Shown here piece by piece: positions 27,738 to 37,925 of a stretch of 64,000 bases of DNA; within the stretch, counting starts at the first letter, position 1; each line of letters begins with the position of its first letter. The stretch comes from an uncultured Pseudomonadales bacterium (GTDB taxonomy: Bacteria > Pseudomonadota > Gammaproteobacteria > Pseudomonadales > Cellvibrionaceae), in contig CANLDL010000003.1 in the NCBI GenBank assembly GCA_947489425.1, positions 310,001-374,000 of the forward strand, given 5' to 3'. Both the position numbers and the translations under genes were made by a program. The notes beneath the pieces are model-generated. The model was not told where the DNA came from. It saw nothing but the letters and a program-made list of their open reading frames with translations, and did not search any database.

Positions 27738-28499
27738 ATGAATGCGGACCTCGATACCAATGTTCTCTCGACAGCAATTTCGCACCATCTAGAAGAGCTG
27801 ATCCTTGATGGCACACTACAGCCAGGGGATAAGATTCCATCGGAGCGCCAATTATGCCAGCGACTCAACGCATCTAGACCTTCTATAAGAGAAGCCCTAA
27901 AAGAGCTCCGTGGGCGAGGTGTTATTACAACCGAACACGGCAAAGGCTCCTTTGTTATCGGTATGCTCGATGACAAACATGATACCAACCCACTCACTAG
28001 GCTTTATGAAAAACACCCCAGATTACTCTATGACTTACTAGAGGTTCGCGAATTACTTGAAGGCGAAGCGTCCTCTCTAGCCGCTGAGCGAGGAACCACA
28101 AAAGACCTATATAAGATCACCAAAGCATATCAAGCTATGAATCAATCGCCTGAGAACAAAAAGGATTTGCTCGACACAGCACGACTAGATCATGCTTTTC
28201 ATCGCTCTATTTATGAGGCATCACACAACCCCGTATTGATCCATACATTGCAAAGCCTGATGCAATTAATGCTAAATAGCGTTGTCGATTCTATTACCAA
28301 CCTTTACCATCTCGATAAACAAAAGAAACAAATTGATAGACATCACCTGAATATCTACAACGCCATTATGAATCGTGAGCCTGAGAAGGCAAAAGCCATG
28401 GCTATTGAGCATATACATAGTATCAGGGACCGCATGCTCGAAATTGAGCGCGAAGAAGAACGCAGTCAACGAGCGGATCGCTGGCACAAAGACAATTAA
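27738..28499 (+). CDS. glcC: FadR-subfamily GntR transcriptional regulator, probable GlcC
   Basis: About 253 aa. The N-terminal winged helix (about 10-75) has LEELILDGTLQPGDKIPSE, then RPSIREALKELRGRGVI and GKGSFV. The C-terminal FCD domain (about 90-225) has LLEVRELLEGE and an Asp/His set (DHAFHRSIYEASHN, then IVDSITN-type helices) that may bind a metal and carboxylate effector. Divergence from glcGDEF suggests glycolate as the signal. LldR- or PdhR-like specificity cannot be excluded from sequence alone. Confidence 0.8.
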   Translation: MNADLDTNVLSTAISHHLEELILDGTLQPGDKIPSERQLCQRLNASRPSIREALKELRGRGVITTEHGKGSFVIGMLDDKHDTNPLTRLYEKHPRLLYDLLEVRELLEGEASSLAAERGTTKDLYKITKAYQAMNQSPENKKDLLDTARLDHAFHRSIYEASHNPVLIHTLQSLMQLMLNSVVDSITNLYHLDKQKKQIDRHHLNIYNAIMNREPEKAKAMAIEHIHSIRDRMLEIEREEERSQRADRWHKDN

Positions 28500-28532
28500 G
28501 CATAACTGCTGGACACATGATCAGGATCAAGC

Positions 28533-28766
28533 ATGAATGGTAAAATGAGCGATAAAATAAACGACGATGCCTTACAAGCACTTAAAATAGCCTTTAGCTA
28601 TATGCCAAAAGCCATTGAGGTTAACAAGTACGACTATGGTGATGATTATCAAAGAGTATTGGAACATATAGAGAGAGTAAGAGAGACTTTACTTATCAAT
28701 GATGTAGATCCTGATGAGGTCGCCGGCGAGATCAATCCTCAGCACACACCCAACTCGTGCTACTAA
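28533..28766 (+). CDS. Hypothetical small acidic protein
   Basis: A 77-aa acidic protein (or 73 aa from the MSDKIND Met). No signal peptide or membrane segment is visible. It is predicted mostly helical (ALKIAFSYMPKAIEV, VLEHIERVRETLLI), with a tail ending in NSCY. It was not recognised. It lies 33 nt after glcC and 15 nt before the DUF815 ATPase gene, so it is probably cotranscribed with the latter. Confidence 0.6.
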   Translation: MNGKMSDKINDDALQALKIAFSYMPKAIEVNKYDYGDDYQRVLEHIERVRETLLINDVDPDEVAGEINPQHTPNSCY

Positions 28767-28781
28767 GACAATAATATATAG

Positions 28782-29549
28782 ATGAATACCATGAATATTG
28801 ACTGGGATAAAACACATGCTGCCATATGGAGGCAGCATAAACAGTACTTACGCCCAGTTAGTGCGCTAGACCCTATTGGCTTGGACGCGTTAGTAGGAAT
28901 AGAGGATCAAAAGAATCAATTAATTCACAACACCGAGCGTTTTATATCCGGCAAATCAGCCAATAACGCACTACTTTGGGGCGCCCGTGGCACAGGAAAA
29001 TCATCGCTGATCAAAGCGACCTTAAATCACTTTAGACTCGATAATTTGCGCTTAATCGAAATACAAAAAAGTGATTTACAAGACTTGCCAGAGATTATTG
29101 ACGATATTAGAGACTTACCACAAAAATTCATTATCTATTGTGACGACTTCTCCTTTGAAGAGAACGAAAGCTCCTATATCGCCCTCAAAACTATCATCGA
29201 CGGATCAATTGAATTACCACCAAACAATATATTACTATACGTCACATCAAATCGTCGGCACTTAATGCCCGAATACGTGTCTGACAATGAAGGAACCAAA
29301 ATTGTAGATGGGAATCTACATTACTCTGATACCGTAGAAGAGAAGATATCCCTTTCGGACAGATTTGGCCTATGGCTATCGTTTTACCCACAGGATATTA
29401 ATAACTTCCTGAAAATTGTTGATAGCTACTTCCCAGATTTTAGCGGCGACCGCGACGAACTTCATCGTGCAGCCAAATTATTTGCAGCCACCAGAAGCTC
29501 AAGAAGCGGACGAACAGCGAAGCAATTTTATAATCATTACTCAGGTTAA
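28782..29549 (+). CDS. DUF815 family AAA+ ATP-binding protein
   Basis: A 255-aa AAA+ protein of the DUF815 family. It has VGIEDQKNQLIHNTERFI before the P-loop, Walker A GARGTGKSS (67-75), a Walker B-like strand FIIYCDDFSFEE and the sensor 1 strand ILLYVTSNRRHLMPE. The C-terminal lid reads GRTAKQFYNHY. DUF815 proteins are single-module ATPases of unknown role. It is probably in an operon with the small gene before it and possibly the cupin after it. Confidence 0.85.
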   Translation: MNTMNIDWDKTHAAIWRQHKQYLRPVSALDPIGLDALVGIEDQKNQLIHNTERFISGKSANNALLWGARGTGKSSLIKATLNHFRLDNLRLIEIQKSDLQDLPEIIDDIRDLPQKFIIYCDDFSFEENESSYIALKTIIDGSIELPPNNILLYVTSNRRHLMPEYVSDNEGTKIVDGNLHYSDTVEEKISLSDRFGLWLSFYPQDINNFLKIVDSYFPDFSGDRDELHRAAKLFAATRSSRSGRTAKQFYNHYSG

Positions 29550-29620
29550 TAGCAACATGTGCACCACAGATTTAATCGTTAAATCGGCCTTTTTGAATAT
29601 CGCTACAAAGAGGGCAGATA

Positions 29621-30163
29621 ATGTTTAACAAAGAAGCATTTATTGAGCAATGCAAAGAAGTCGCCCATTTAGATGACAGCCACAAACGTATCAAACTACT
29701 TCTAGAAGAAGCATTAAAAGACCCTAGTAGTGTAATGGAAACCCTAGGGAAACCAACATCTGCAGGCGTTGAAGTACTATACGAAGCCGATAACTTGTCG
29801 ATTATTAACTTTGTATGGGCACCAGGTATGGAGCTTCACCCACACAATCACAATTTGTGGGCAATTATTGGCATATATACCGGTGTTGAAGAAAACACGT
29901 TTTATGTCAGAAAAGACAACGCCATCGTTAAACAAAACAGCAAAGACATCAATACCGGTGGCGTTATGATGCTGGGTAAAGATGTGATTCATTCAGTGAA
30001 AAATACAGCCACTGAATTTACTGGCGGCATACATATTTATGGTGGTAATTTTGTTGGTATCGAAAGAAGCCAGTGGGATGAAGGACCAACTAAAGAAGTG
30101 CCTTATGATATGGAGCAAACACGCCAGCTATTTGATGATGCCAATAATATGATGGCTCAATAG
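29621..30163 (+). CDS. Cupin, cysteine dioxygenase-like metal-binding protein
   Basis: A 180-aa double-stranded beta-helix protein. The iron-ligand motif is HPHNH (His73, His75, His77), with a third histidine likely in GKDVIHSVKN, and the fold ends in GGIHIYGGNF. This resembles the cysteine dioxygenase type I/COG5553 group of predicted metal-dependent enzymes. The substrate cannot be assigned. It is about 70 bp after the DUF815 gene and is followed by a strong terminator. Confidence 0.7.
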   Translation: MFNKEAFIEQCKEVAHLDDSHKRIKLLLEEALKDPSSVMETLGKPTSAGVEVLYEADNLSIINFVWAPGMELHPHNHNLWAIIGIYTGVEENTFYVRKDNAIVKQNSKDINTGGVMMLGKDVIHSVKNTATEFTGGIHIYGGNFVGIERSQWDEGPTKEVPYDMEQTRQLFDDANNMMAQ

Positions 30164-30181
30164 CTCACCCAATTATTACAC

Positions 30182-30227
30182 CAATAAAAAACCCCGCAAT
30201 AACACGCTATTGCGGGGTTTTTTATTG
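30182..30227. terminator. Bidirectional intrinsic terminator
   Basis: A perfect 20-bp stem with CCCCGCAATA at its core, a 6-nt ACACGC loop, and A and T tracts on the two sides. It works in both directions between the convergent cupin gene and the DUF2147 gene. Confidence 0.95.
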
Positions 30228-30260
30228 TATCTTTATTAGTTATCAGTTTTGGCTGTTAGG

Positions 30261-30722
30261 CTATTTAACCTTTTTCCAAACCTGAGTTCGGCCTATAAAA
30301 GGAGTACCGATAAAACCTCTAACCTTTAGCTCATCACCACCGTCTTTTAACGTTAGCTTCACAGAATAAGTCTTACCTTTTTTAGGGTCTAAGATCTCAC
30401 CACCACCCCAAGATTTTTTATTACTAGCCTCAGTAACGCCCCACAGTATGGTCATGCCTACGATTGGCTGGTTTGCTCGCTCACCTTCACACTTTTTACA
30501 AAGTGGATTTTTATCATCTGCATTAAGCAGCTCTAGTATTTTTCCCTCCAACACATTATTAACCGAGGTTATCTCGATAATGCTCTTTGGCTTTTTGGTC
30601 TTATCATCAATCGTTTGCCACTTGCCAATAGGAGAGCCTGCTGCAAGAGACATTGTGGAAAATAGAACGGCCACTGTTAATAAGACAAGCTTACTGATTC
30701 GTTGTTTGATACTAAAACTCAT
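30261..30722 (-). CDS. DUF2147 family secreted protein
   Basis: A 153-aa protein with a signal peptide ending in TMSLAAG (cleavage about residue 28). The mature part starts with SPIGKWQTIDDKTKKPKSIIEI and has CKKCEGERANQPIVGM and GGEILDPKKGKTYSVKLTL, the DUF2147 pattern. Homologs are periplasmic proteins of about 150 aa with lipocalin-like beta structure. The role is unknown. Confidence 0.85.
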   Translation of the reverse strand: MSFSIKQRISKLVLLTVAVLFSTMSLAAGSPIGKWQTIDDKTKKPKSIIEITSVNNVLEGKILELLNADDKNPLCKKCEGERANQPIVGMTILWGVTEASNKKSWGGGEILDPKKGKTYSVKLTLKDGGDELKVRGFIGTPFIGRTQVWKKVK

Positions 30723-30802
30723 TGTTTAACCTCATTATTATTTTGTTAATACCGCCCACAACTAGCTGTGAGATAGGGAGAACGCACCTCACACAACAAG
30801 AT

Positions 30803-30816
30803 AGCGAGCGCTCGCT
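30803..30816. promoter_or_regulatory. 14-bp perfect palindrome, candidate operator
   Basis: AGCGAGCGCTCGCT is a perfect GC-rich palindrome in AT-rich surroundings, 81 bp upstream of the DUF2147 start. It resembles a TetR-family operator in shape. No regulator gene is adjacent. Confidence 0.4.
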
Positions 30817-30890
30817 CTCCCATTATGACGGTTTATTAGCAATTATTTAAGCTTTTTTACTTATAATTTTTTAAACATGCTTATTACTTA

Positions 30891-31152
30891 GAGCCTGTTA
30901 ACACTACTTACCAACTGTTTGTGTCAAAAAATCTGTCAATAAAGGCATGAGGAGCGTGATTTGGCCACTCCAAACGCGCGACGAATAACGCAGAGTGACG
31001 GGTTTTCAGGAACAATCTTAGGGCTGGGCTGCTTTTGCCTCTGGCTGCATTGTCAGCCCTTCATTTAGAATGACTAAACGTCAGTCCTGACGACTTGCCA
31101 AGAAGAAAAAAGCGACGCCGGCAGTTGGTACTCAAGTAGTGCTAACAGGCCC
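30891..31152. mobile_element. MITE-like element with imperfect terminal inverted repeats
   Basis: A 262-bp segment bounded by imperfect inverted repeats. The left end is GAGCCTGTTAACACTACTT then ACCAACTG (30891-30917). The right end, read inward, is GGGCCTGTTAGCACTACTT, an extra GAGT, then ACCAACTG (31122-31152). The outer flanks are TTA and TAA, so a TA duplication is possible. There is no open reading frame for a transposase. It lies 10 bp from the 3' end of fghA and may influence its transcript end. The source IS family could not be named. Confidence 0.7.
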
Positions 31153-31162
31153 TAACAAAAAC

Positions 31163-32017
31163 TCAATAATAAGCTTGTTTATCTTCACCTTTTAGCGCCT
31201 TATCGTGATAACGAAGATGATCTTCAATAAAACTCGCGATAAAGAAGTAACTGTGATCGTAGCCCTCGTGCATTCTTAAGGTTAATGGATAATTGGTTTT
31301 TTCACAGGCAACTTGTAGGCTTTCCGGCTTAAGCTGTTCTTTTAAAAACTCATCGGCTTCGCCCTGATCAATTAGCATAGGTAACTTTTCTGCGCCCTCT
31401 TCGACTAAAAGAGAGGCATCGTATTGTATCCAAGTACTACGATCACTACCCAAATAGTTGGTAAATACCTTCTCACCCCACGCACAATTTGTTGGGTTAC
31501 AAATAGGAGAAAAAGCCGAAACAGACTGGTATTTGCCAGGGTTTTTAAGCGCGATTGTTAAGGCGCCATGCCCACCCATGGAGTGGCCACTAATACTGGC
31601 TTTATCGGTTACTGGGAAATTGGCACCGATGAGCCCGGGTAATTCATCAACAATATAATCGTACATATTATAGTGCTCGGACCAAGGAGACTCGGTCGCA
31701 TTCAAATAAAAACCAGCGCCAGAGCCAAAATCATAACTATCGTGCTCTCCAGGTAAGTCGGTTCCCCGAGGGCTGGTATCGGGACAAACAATAGCGATAC
31801 CCAGCTCTGCGGCAACCCTTTGCGCATTGGCCTTTTGCATAAAGTTTTCGTCAGTGCAAGTTAGGCCAGACAACCAGTAAAGTACTGGAACAGGCTTTTC
31901 TTCGACAATTGGAGGTAAGTAAATTGCAAAAATCATTTTGCAATTGAGCACTGTGGAGTTGTGTTCACAACGCTTCACCCAGCCACCAAAAGATTTGTTT
32001 TCAGAAATTATTTTCAT
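31163..32017 (-). CDS. fghA: S-formylglutathione hydrolase
   Basis: A 284-aa esterase D family hydrolase. The N terminus KIISENKSFGGWVKRCEHNS and the KMIFAIYLPP strand match FghA. The nucleophile motif is SGHSMGGHGAL; a downstream Asp in the MLIDQGEADEFL region and the His in GYDHSYFF complete the triad. It hydrolyses S-formylglutathione to formate and glutathione, the second step of formaldehyde detoxification. The start is the ATG ending at 32017, with AGTGG upstream; a Met three codons earlier is less likely. Confidence 0.94.
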   Translation of the reverse strand: MKIISENKSFGGWVKRCEHNSTVLNCKMIFAIYLPPIVEEKPVPVLYWLSGLTCTDENFMQKANAQRVAAELGIAIVCPDTSPRGTDLPGEHDSYDFGSGAGFYLNATESPWSEHYNMYDYIVDELPGLIGANFPVTDKASISGHSMGGHGALTIALKNPGKYQSVSAFSPICNPTNCAWGEKVFTNYLGSDRSTWIQYDASLLVEEGAEKLPMLIDQGEADEFLKEQLKPESLQVACEKTNYPLTLRMHEGYDHSYFFIASFIEDHLRYHDKALKGEDKQAYY

Positions 32018-32065
32018 AGCATCCACTTTTAATATTCTTCGATCAATAATAAGTACAAAACATGG

Positions 32066-32974
32066 CTAAATTAATAAACTGCCAAGCCAATAAAATACAA
32101 CGGCTAAAACAGATAGCTTAGTGGCAGTGTATATATTTTTATTCCAATGCTTAAACTTTTTCATAAATGCTTTGTAGACATTCAAACCTTTACCAAGCTT
32201 GTTACCAAAACCTGTGTACTTGCTATCTAAATTATCGACAGCAAAAAAACGATTAAACCAAAAGCCAAATAAAAAATACATTTTTTGAACTAGCTTGCTT
32301 TTAAGCGGGCGATCAAGATCCGTCATTAAAATAATACGTGGAGTATCCGTATAGTTATGAGCGGAGTGGTGATAGGTTTCATCAAAAAGAATACTATCGC
32401 CATCCCTCCATTGATAATCATCTCCGTTTACCGTTAGCGCACAATCTTTATCATTAGGGGTACTCAAACCCAAAGAGTAACGCAAGGTATAAGCAAAAGG
32501 GTCGTGATGGTTGTTAAGTTTTTTACCTGGATTTAAGCAGGCAAACAATGCCATTCGCATTGACGGAACCTGATTAATAAGCTCCATAGTTTTAGGGGCT
32601 AGCTGATAAGCCGATGGAATCTGGTTATCATAAATCTTCAAATAAAAACTCGTCCATCGATTATTTTTATAAAAGCTGCTACCAGGAAGATCATCTTCTT
32701 TTATTGCAATATGGCCCTGCTGATACAATTGTAAAGCTTCTTCGCGAATCACTTCCCAATTGTCTTCAAGTAGTTTTAGCTCTGGAAAATTTGCAGTATC
32801 GATTCTAGGTGTTAAGGGCACTTTCGATAGCAAGTACGCTGGAATATTAAAAGGCACCATAAAAGTAGAGAAGTCACTTAGCTGACGCTTAAGTGAAAAA
32901 TGTTTTTTATTGCGCATGCGAATAAAAATAATACTGGCAACATAAGCTGCCAACAAAAGCGTTATTACAATCAT
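32066..32974 (-). CDS. lpxO: Aspartyl/asparaginyl beta-hydroxylase family protein, LpxO-like
   Basis: A 302-aa membrane-linked Fe(II)/2-oxoglutarate dioxygenase. It has an N-terminal transmembrane helix (about 2-18), an iron motif HHD (156-158) followed by FAYTLRYSLGL, and a second His in ETYHHSAHNYTDTPRIILMTDL with the 2-oxoglutarate Arg. A hydrophobic helix ends the protein. This fits LpxO, which 2-hydroxylates lipid A acyl chains. It lies between adhC and fghA on the same strand, an unexpected place. Substrate is inferred from family only. Confidence 0.8.
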   Translation of the reverse strand: MIVITLLLAAYVASIIFIRMRNKKHFSLKRQLSDFSTFMVPFNIPAYLLSKVPLTPRIDTANFPELKLLEDNWEVIREEALQLYQQGHIAIKEDDLPGSSFYKNNRWTSFYLKIYDNQIPSAYQLAPKTMELINQVPSMRMALFACLNPGKKLNNHHDPFAYTLRYSLGLSTPNDKDCALTVNGDDYQWRDGDSILFDETYHHSAHNYTDTPRIILMTDLDRPLKSKLVQKMYFLFGFWFNRFFAVDNLDSKYTGFGNKLGKGLNVYKAFMKKFKHWNKNIYTATKLSVLAVVFYWLGSLLI

Positions 32975-32996
32975 AGAACCCCAACCACTTTTTCAT

Positions 32997-33021
32997 GTTG
33001 GCTTTAGCAAGTAAAGCCAAC
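32997..33021. repeat. Perfect hairpin between adhC and lpxO
   Basis: GTTGGCTTTA and TAAAGCCAAC form a perfect 10-bp stem with a 5-nt loop, 23 nt upstream of lpxO. On the minus strand it is not followed by a T run, so it may be a processing site or weak attenuator rather than a full terminator. On the plus strand AATTTCTTTT follows, but no plus-strand gene precedes it. Confidence 0.5.
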
Positions 33022-33090
33022 AATTTCTTTTAAAATATTTCTCGCCTACACCCTTATAAAAGGTGCCAGCTAAGCCACTACTTATCAATG

Positions 33091-34212
<1,122 letters not shown>

Positions 34213-34389
34213 TTATCTTATTTGTGGTTAAATCAATCGGTTTAGTGTATCAATTTACGCACGTAATGCACATCATATGCAATATGCAGATTTGCTCTTA
34301 TATCTACAGGATAATCTGAACTTTTCACCAATGGGTAGGTCACTGACTGATACCGCACGAAATAAAAGCACCTCCAATGGACTATTTTT

Positions 34390-35064
34390 ATGCCCAATAT
34401 AAGTAAACTGTTATTTTTTGTTATTACTGCTCTTCTCGCCAATATGACAATGGCACAAGAAGAAGGTGTCGAATACAACTGGAAAAAGAAAAAAGATAAA
34501 GACGGCATTGCCATTTACACCAGTAAAGTACCAGGCTCGCCCTATAACGCTTTAAGGGGTGTGATGGTAGTCAACGGTAGCGCGAGCAGTTTGGTTTCTC
34601 TTGTGCAAGATACCTCTACGTGCAGCCAATGGGTGGACCTATGTAGAGAAGCTCGCATACATAAGCGCATTTCAGATACCGAATATTACGTCTACTCGTA
34701 TAATGACATTCCTTTCCCTGTCTCCGATAGAGACGTAATCGCCAAAACAGTCTGGACTCAAGACTTGGATTCCCTAAAAATCACCATGTCGAGCACCCCA
34801 ACGCCAGACCTTATCCCAAAAACCAAGGCCGTTCGCATAAAAGAAGCTTTTTCTCAGTGGCACTTTACGCCTCGCAGTGATGGCACCACACTTGTCGAGA
34901 ATTTTGCCCACATCAACCCTAATGGTCCCACACCAGCATGGTTAACAAACCGGCTTCTAGTTAGCTCTCCCTACAAAACCCTCAAAAATATGAGAGCAAT
35001 GATCGAAGAAGGCGCTTATAAGAACGAATCTGTTGCCTTTATTCAGGAATTTACCAAAAAATAG
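34390..35064 (+). CDS. Secreted START-domain protein
   Basis: A 224-aa protein with a signal peptide (cleavage after NMTMAQ, about residue 19-20). A START lipid-binding fold follows, shown by KKDKDGIAIYTSKVPGS, STCSQWVDLC, the EYYVYSYNDIPFPVSDRDV strand and a C-terminal helix LKNMRAMIEE. Bacterial START proteins carry hydrophobic ligands, but this one's ligand is unknown. It is divergent from adhC and followed by about 200 bp without a gene. Confidence 0.8.
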   Translation: MPNISKLLFFVITALLANMTMAQEEGVEYNWKKKKDKDGIAIYTSKVPGSPYNALRGVMVVNGSASSLVSLVQDTSTCSQWVDLCREARIHKRISDTEYYVYSYNDIPFPVSDRDVIAKTVWTQDLDSLKITMSSTPTPDLIPKTKAVRIKEAFSQWHFTPRSDGTTLVENFAHINPNGPTPAWLTNRLLVSSPYKTLKNMRAMIEEGAYKNESVAFIQEFTKK

Positions 35065-35263
35065 CACTTCGCGACTAGAACTGCGCCTTAGAGCGATTAC
35101 TTAGCAAAGTAATCGCTTAGCACCTCCTCTTTACAACTCTTGTACACGCCCTGCAAAAAGCATCCATAATTTTTTATGTGCAAAAGAAACTATTTTTTTT
35201 GAAAAGGCTTAGTAATTGTCTACACTAAAAATAAGTTGATTTAAAAATACAGTGGAACAAACT

Positions 35264-36256
35264 ATGCGAACATGTATTAGCCCCTTAAGGCCATTGCTGA
35301 TTATAACCAGTATTTTATTTTGCAGCATTTCTTATGCCGAAAAGAAATACACCCCAAGTGATGTCTATGCGAATATCGACTATGCCTCTCGGTTATTAGT
35401 ACAGATATTAGAAAAGAAAAATATCACTAATATTACCTTACCTACTTCTTACGAAACTGCCGTTAAACCGATGCATGTTTATGAACTTAATGTAGCGACT
35501 ATTTCAGAGCTGTATCGATATGCTGTGGATAATAAGCTAACACCACCGCCGCTGACCTTTTCATCACCTATTAAATATTCACCTAGCGACGTCTATTATC
35601 TAACAGAAATACTCACCGATAAGATAGAGCGAGTCTATGAAGATAATGTTGGTGTTAATCTACTCTATCCGGATGTTTTTTCTGGTAAAACGCCAAAAGA
35701 TGTATACGACAAGTTATTTAAACTCTATGCCATGGTACTGCGCCTACGAGGTTTTGAAAAAGTTAGCCCTAATCAAGTGTATGCACAAACATATCGCGCA
35801 AAAGTTGACCTGCAATCAATTATTTCCACGCTGTCTAAACGTTTAGATGATTCAAAATTTGACCAAAAAAGACTGTTGGTTACAGCTGCCTATGGCATGC
35901 ACCCTGACGGCTCTAAGATGAAGGCTTACGAGGAAAATAAAACACCGAAAGATGTAGTTATTTCTGCATTATCAGTGAGAAATAAAATCAACCAACTAAA
36001 AAAGCTTTATAAAATACAAACCTTAGCAATACCCTCTGAAAAGTCTTTTTCAAAGGTAACACCATCCGATGCCTTTTTACAAACTCAGTATATTATTGCA
36101 GAAATCAACCTATTAAAAAGTCCGTTAGGTGTAAGCCATTCAACAGATGTGGCAATTGAGGCAAAAAACAAAAAACCTTCCGATGTCTTTCAAGAAATGA
36201 AACACATCAACTATTTATTAGATAGATTGATCGCTCAAAAAGGAGTTGCTTTATAA
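35264..36256 (+). CDS. Secreted repeat protein, about eight PSDVY-type repeats, unknown function
   Basis: About 330 aa from the ATG at 35264, which has GTGGAA upstream (a GTG four codons earlier is possible). A signal peptide ends near residue 25 (SISYA). The mature protein repeats a motif of the type T/S-P-x-D-V-Y followed by an amphipathic helix. The prolines are at residues 31, 69, 107, 144, 169, 228, 267 and 305, mostly 37-39 apart; the fifth copy is shifted. No known family was recognised. Its stop shares one base with the next gene, a chemoreceptor, suggesting that the two work together, perhaps as a periplasmic sensor partner. Confidence 0.8.
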   Translation: MRTCISPLRPLLIITSILFCSISYAEKKYTPSDVYANIDYASRLLVQILEKKNITNITLPTSYETAVKPMHVYELNVATISELYRYAVDNKLTPPPLTFSSPIKYSPSDVYYLTEILTDKIERVYEDNVGVNLLYPDVFSGKTPKDVYDKLFKLYAMVLRLRGFEKVSPNQVYAQTYRAKVDLQSIISTLSKRLDDSKFDQKRLLVTAAYGMHPDGSKMKAYEENKTPKDVVISALSVRNKINQLKKLYKIQTLAIPSEKSFSKVTPSDAFLQTQYIIAEINLLKSPLGVSHSTDVAIEAKNKKPSDVFQEMKHINYLLDRLIAQKGVAL

Positions 36257-37845
36257 TGCTCACATCTTTGAAACAAAAAATATTTTTACTCAATGCATGC
36301 TTTATAGTTATTGTTGTTTGCGGAAGTATTTTTCTTGGCTATCAAATCAATAAAACTCAGCAGGGTTCTAGCGAGCAGGATACCAGCATCGATCAACTAT
36401 CAAACTTAGGTGAACTGGAGAGCGAATTTTCTAAACTAAGAGAAACAGGCTTATTATTTGCCATGTTATTTAGAGATGATACGAAGGAAGCAGTAGAAAA
36501 ACACTATGCAAATACGATTTCTCTTATCGGCAAAAGCGGGTCGCCGGAACTAGAAAAACTAGCTAAACCCATCGAAGAGTATAATAATATTCTTAAAAAA
36601 ATGGCTATATCTTTTGTTAATGACGATAGAGTCAGTGGTAGTTTGTTACTGAGTGACGCCTATAAAATATCAGACAGTATAGAGAAGACCATTACCACCA
36701 ACATACAAAGCCTAGAGGAACATATTCGCCAACTCTCTGCTGAAAACAGTGAAAAACAGGCAGCAACAAGCCGTACAATTAAAGTTTCTATCCTATTGCA
36801 AGTCATTCTTGTTATTGCATTAGGCGTTGGCTTTACATTTTTGTTATCAAAAATAATTGTGACGCCTCTTGTCAGCCTAAGAAAAACCATTACCACCATC
36901 CAAAAAGATGGCGACCTTACACTAAGAGCAGATGTCGATTCAAAAGATGAAATTGGGCAGTTGAGCAAATCCTTTAACATCATGATTGACAATTTAAATT
37001 CGATTGTAAGCAATGTCCGCACACAATCAGAAGAAGTATCTACATCGGCAAGTCAGCTATCTGGCATTACAACAACAACAGCAAAAGGCACTTACAAACA
37101 GTTAGAAGAAACAAAGCATCTAGCCAATATTATTGAGCAACTATCTAATGCTATCGAAGAAATTGTCAACAACGCGACTGATGCCTCAAAATCTGCCGAA
37201 GAAACAAATGATACCGCTTTATCAGGGCACTCCATTGTTGGAAAAACCGTTGACGATATTAATCAGCTCACCATAGATATGGAACAAGCATCGGTAGTTA
37301 TTGAAAAAGTAAAAACTGATAGTGAGAATATCGGCACGGTGCTTGATGTGATTAAAACTATTGCAGAGCAAACAAATTTACTGGCACTTAATGCGGCGAT
37401 TGAAGCTGCACGCGCAGGTGAACAAGGTAGAGGTTTTGCTGTAGTTGCCGATGAAGTAAGAACACTAGCACAGCGCACGCAAGACTCAACAATAGAAATA
37501 GAAAATCTTGTAGTCACCCTGCAAACTGGCGCTCAAGATGCCGTTACCGTTATGAACACTAGCCAAGAAAAAGTTAATACAACGGCATCGCAGGCCCAGC
37601 AAGCAGGTAAAGCACTAGATGATATTAAGAATGCAATTCAAGTCATCTTATCGATGAATACAGATATCGCATCGGAAGCGCGACTACAAATAGAGGCCAC
37701 TAAAAATGTACGCGAAAATATTGATACGATAACAGAAATATCACAGCAAACCGCAAAGGGAACCGACCAAACATCAACCGCTAGCGACCAATTAGATAGC
37801 CTTGGTAATCAACTCAAAAGTAGCATTAGCCAATTTAAAGTATAA
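36256..37845 (+). CDS. Methyl-accepting chemotaxis protein
   Basis: A 529-aa chemoreceptor. Transmembrane helix 1 lies at about 9-29, then a helical periplasmic sensor region (about 30-173), helix 2 (about 176-199) and a HAMP domain ending near residue 250. The cytoplasmic four-helix bundle has the hairpin tip [19 protein letters not shown] and [17 protein letters not shown]. No C-terminal NWETF-type pentapeptide is present. It is translationally coupled (TAATG) to the secreted repeat protein upstream and followed by a terminator. Confidence 0.95.
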   Translation: MLTSLKQKIFLLNACFIVIVVCGSIFLGYQINKTQQGSSEQDTSIDQLSNLGELESEFSKLRETGLLFAMLFRDDTKEAVEKHYANTISLIGKSGSPELEKLAKPIEEYNNILKKMAISFVNDDRVSGSLLLSDAYKISDSIEKTITTNIQSLEEHIRQLSAENSEKQAATSRTIKVSILLQVILVIALGVGFTFLLSKIIVTPLVSLRKTITTIQKDGDLTLRADVDSKDEIGQLSKSFNIMIDNLNSIVSNVRTQSEEVSTSASQLSGITTTTAKGTYKQLEETKHLANIIEQLSNAIEEIVNNATDASKSAEETNDTALSGHSIVGKTVDDINQLTIDMEQASVVIEKVKTDSENIGTVLDVIKTIAEQTNLLALNAAIEAARAGEQGRGFAVVADEVRTLAQRTQDSTIEIENLVVTLQTGAQDAVTVMNTSQEKVNTTASQAQQAGKALDDIKNAIQVILSMNTDIASEARLQIEATKNVRENIDTITEISQQTAKGTDQTSTASDQLDSLGNQLKSSISQFKV

Positions 37846-37867
37846 GTAATCAAGCTTTAATACACAT

Positions 37868-37905
37868 AAAAAAAGAGTTATGAATCACCTCATAACTCTT
37901 TTTTT
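37868..37905. terminator. Bidirectional intrinsic terminator
   Basis: A 16-bp perfect stem (A7-GAGTTATGA with its complement) and a 6-nt ATCACC loop, with A and T tracts on either side. It lies between the convergent chemoreceptor and serA genes. Confidence 0.93.
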
Positions 37906-37925
37906 AAAACAAAACGAATTTACGA

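Noticed and set aside
32997..33021. Hairpin between adhC and lpxO as a true terminator for adhC
   Set aside because: No T run follows on the minus strand, so it is listed only as a hairpin.
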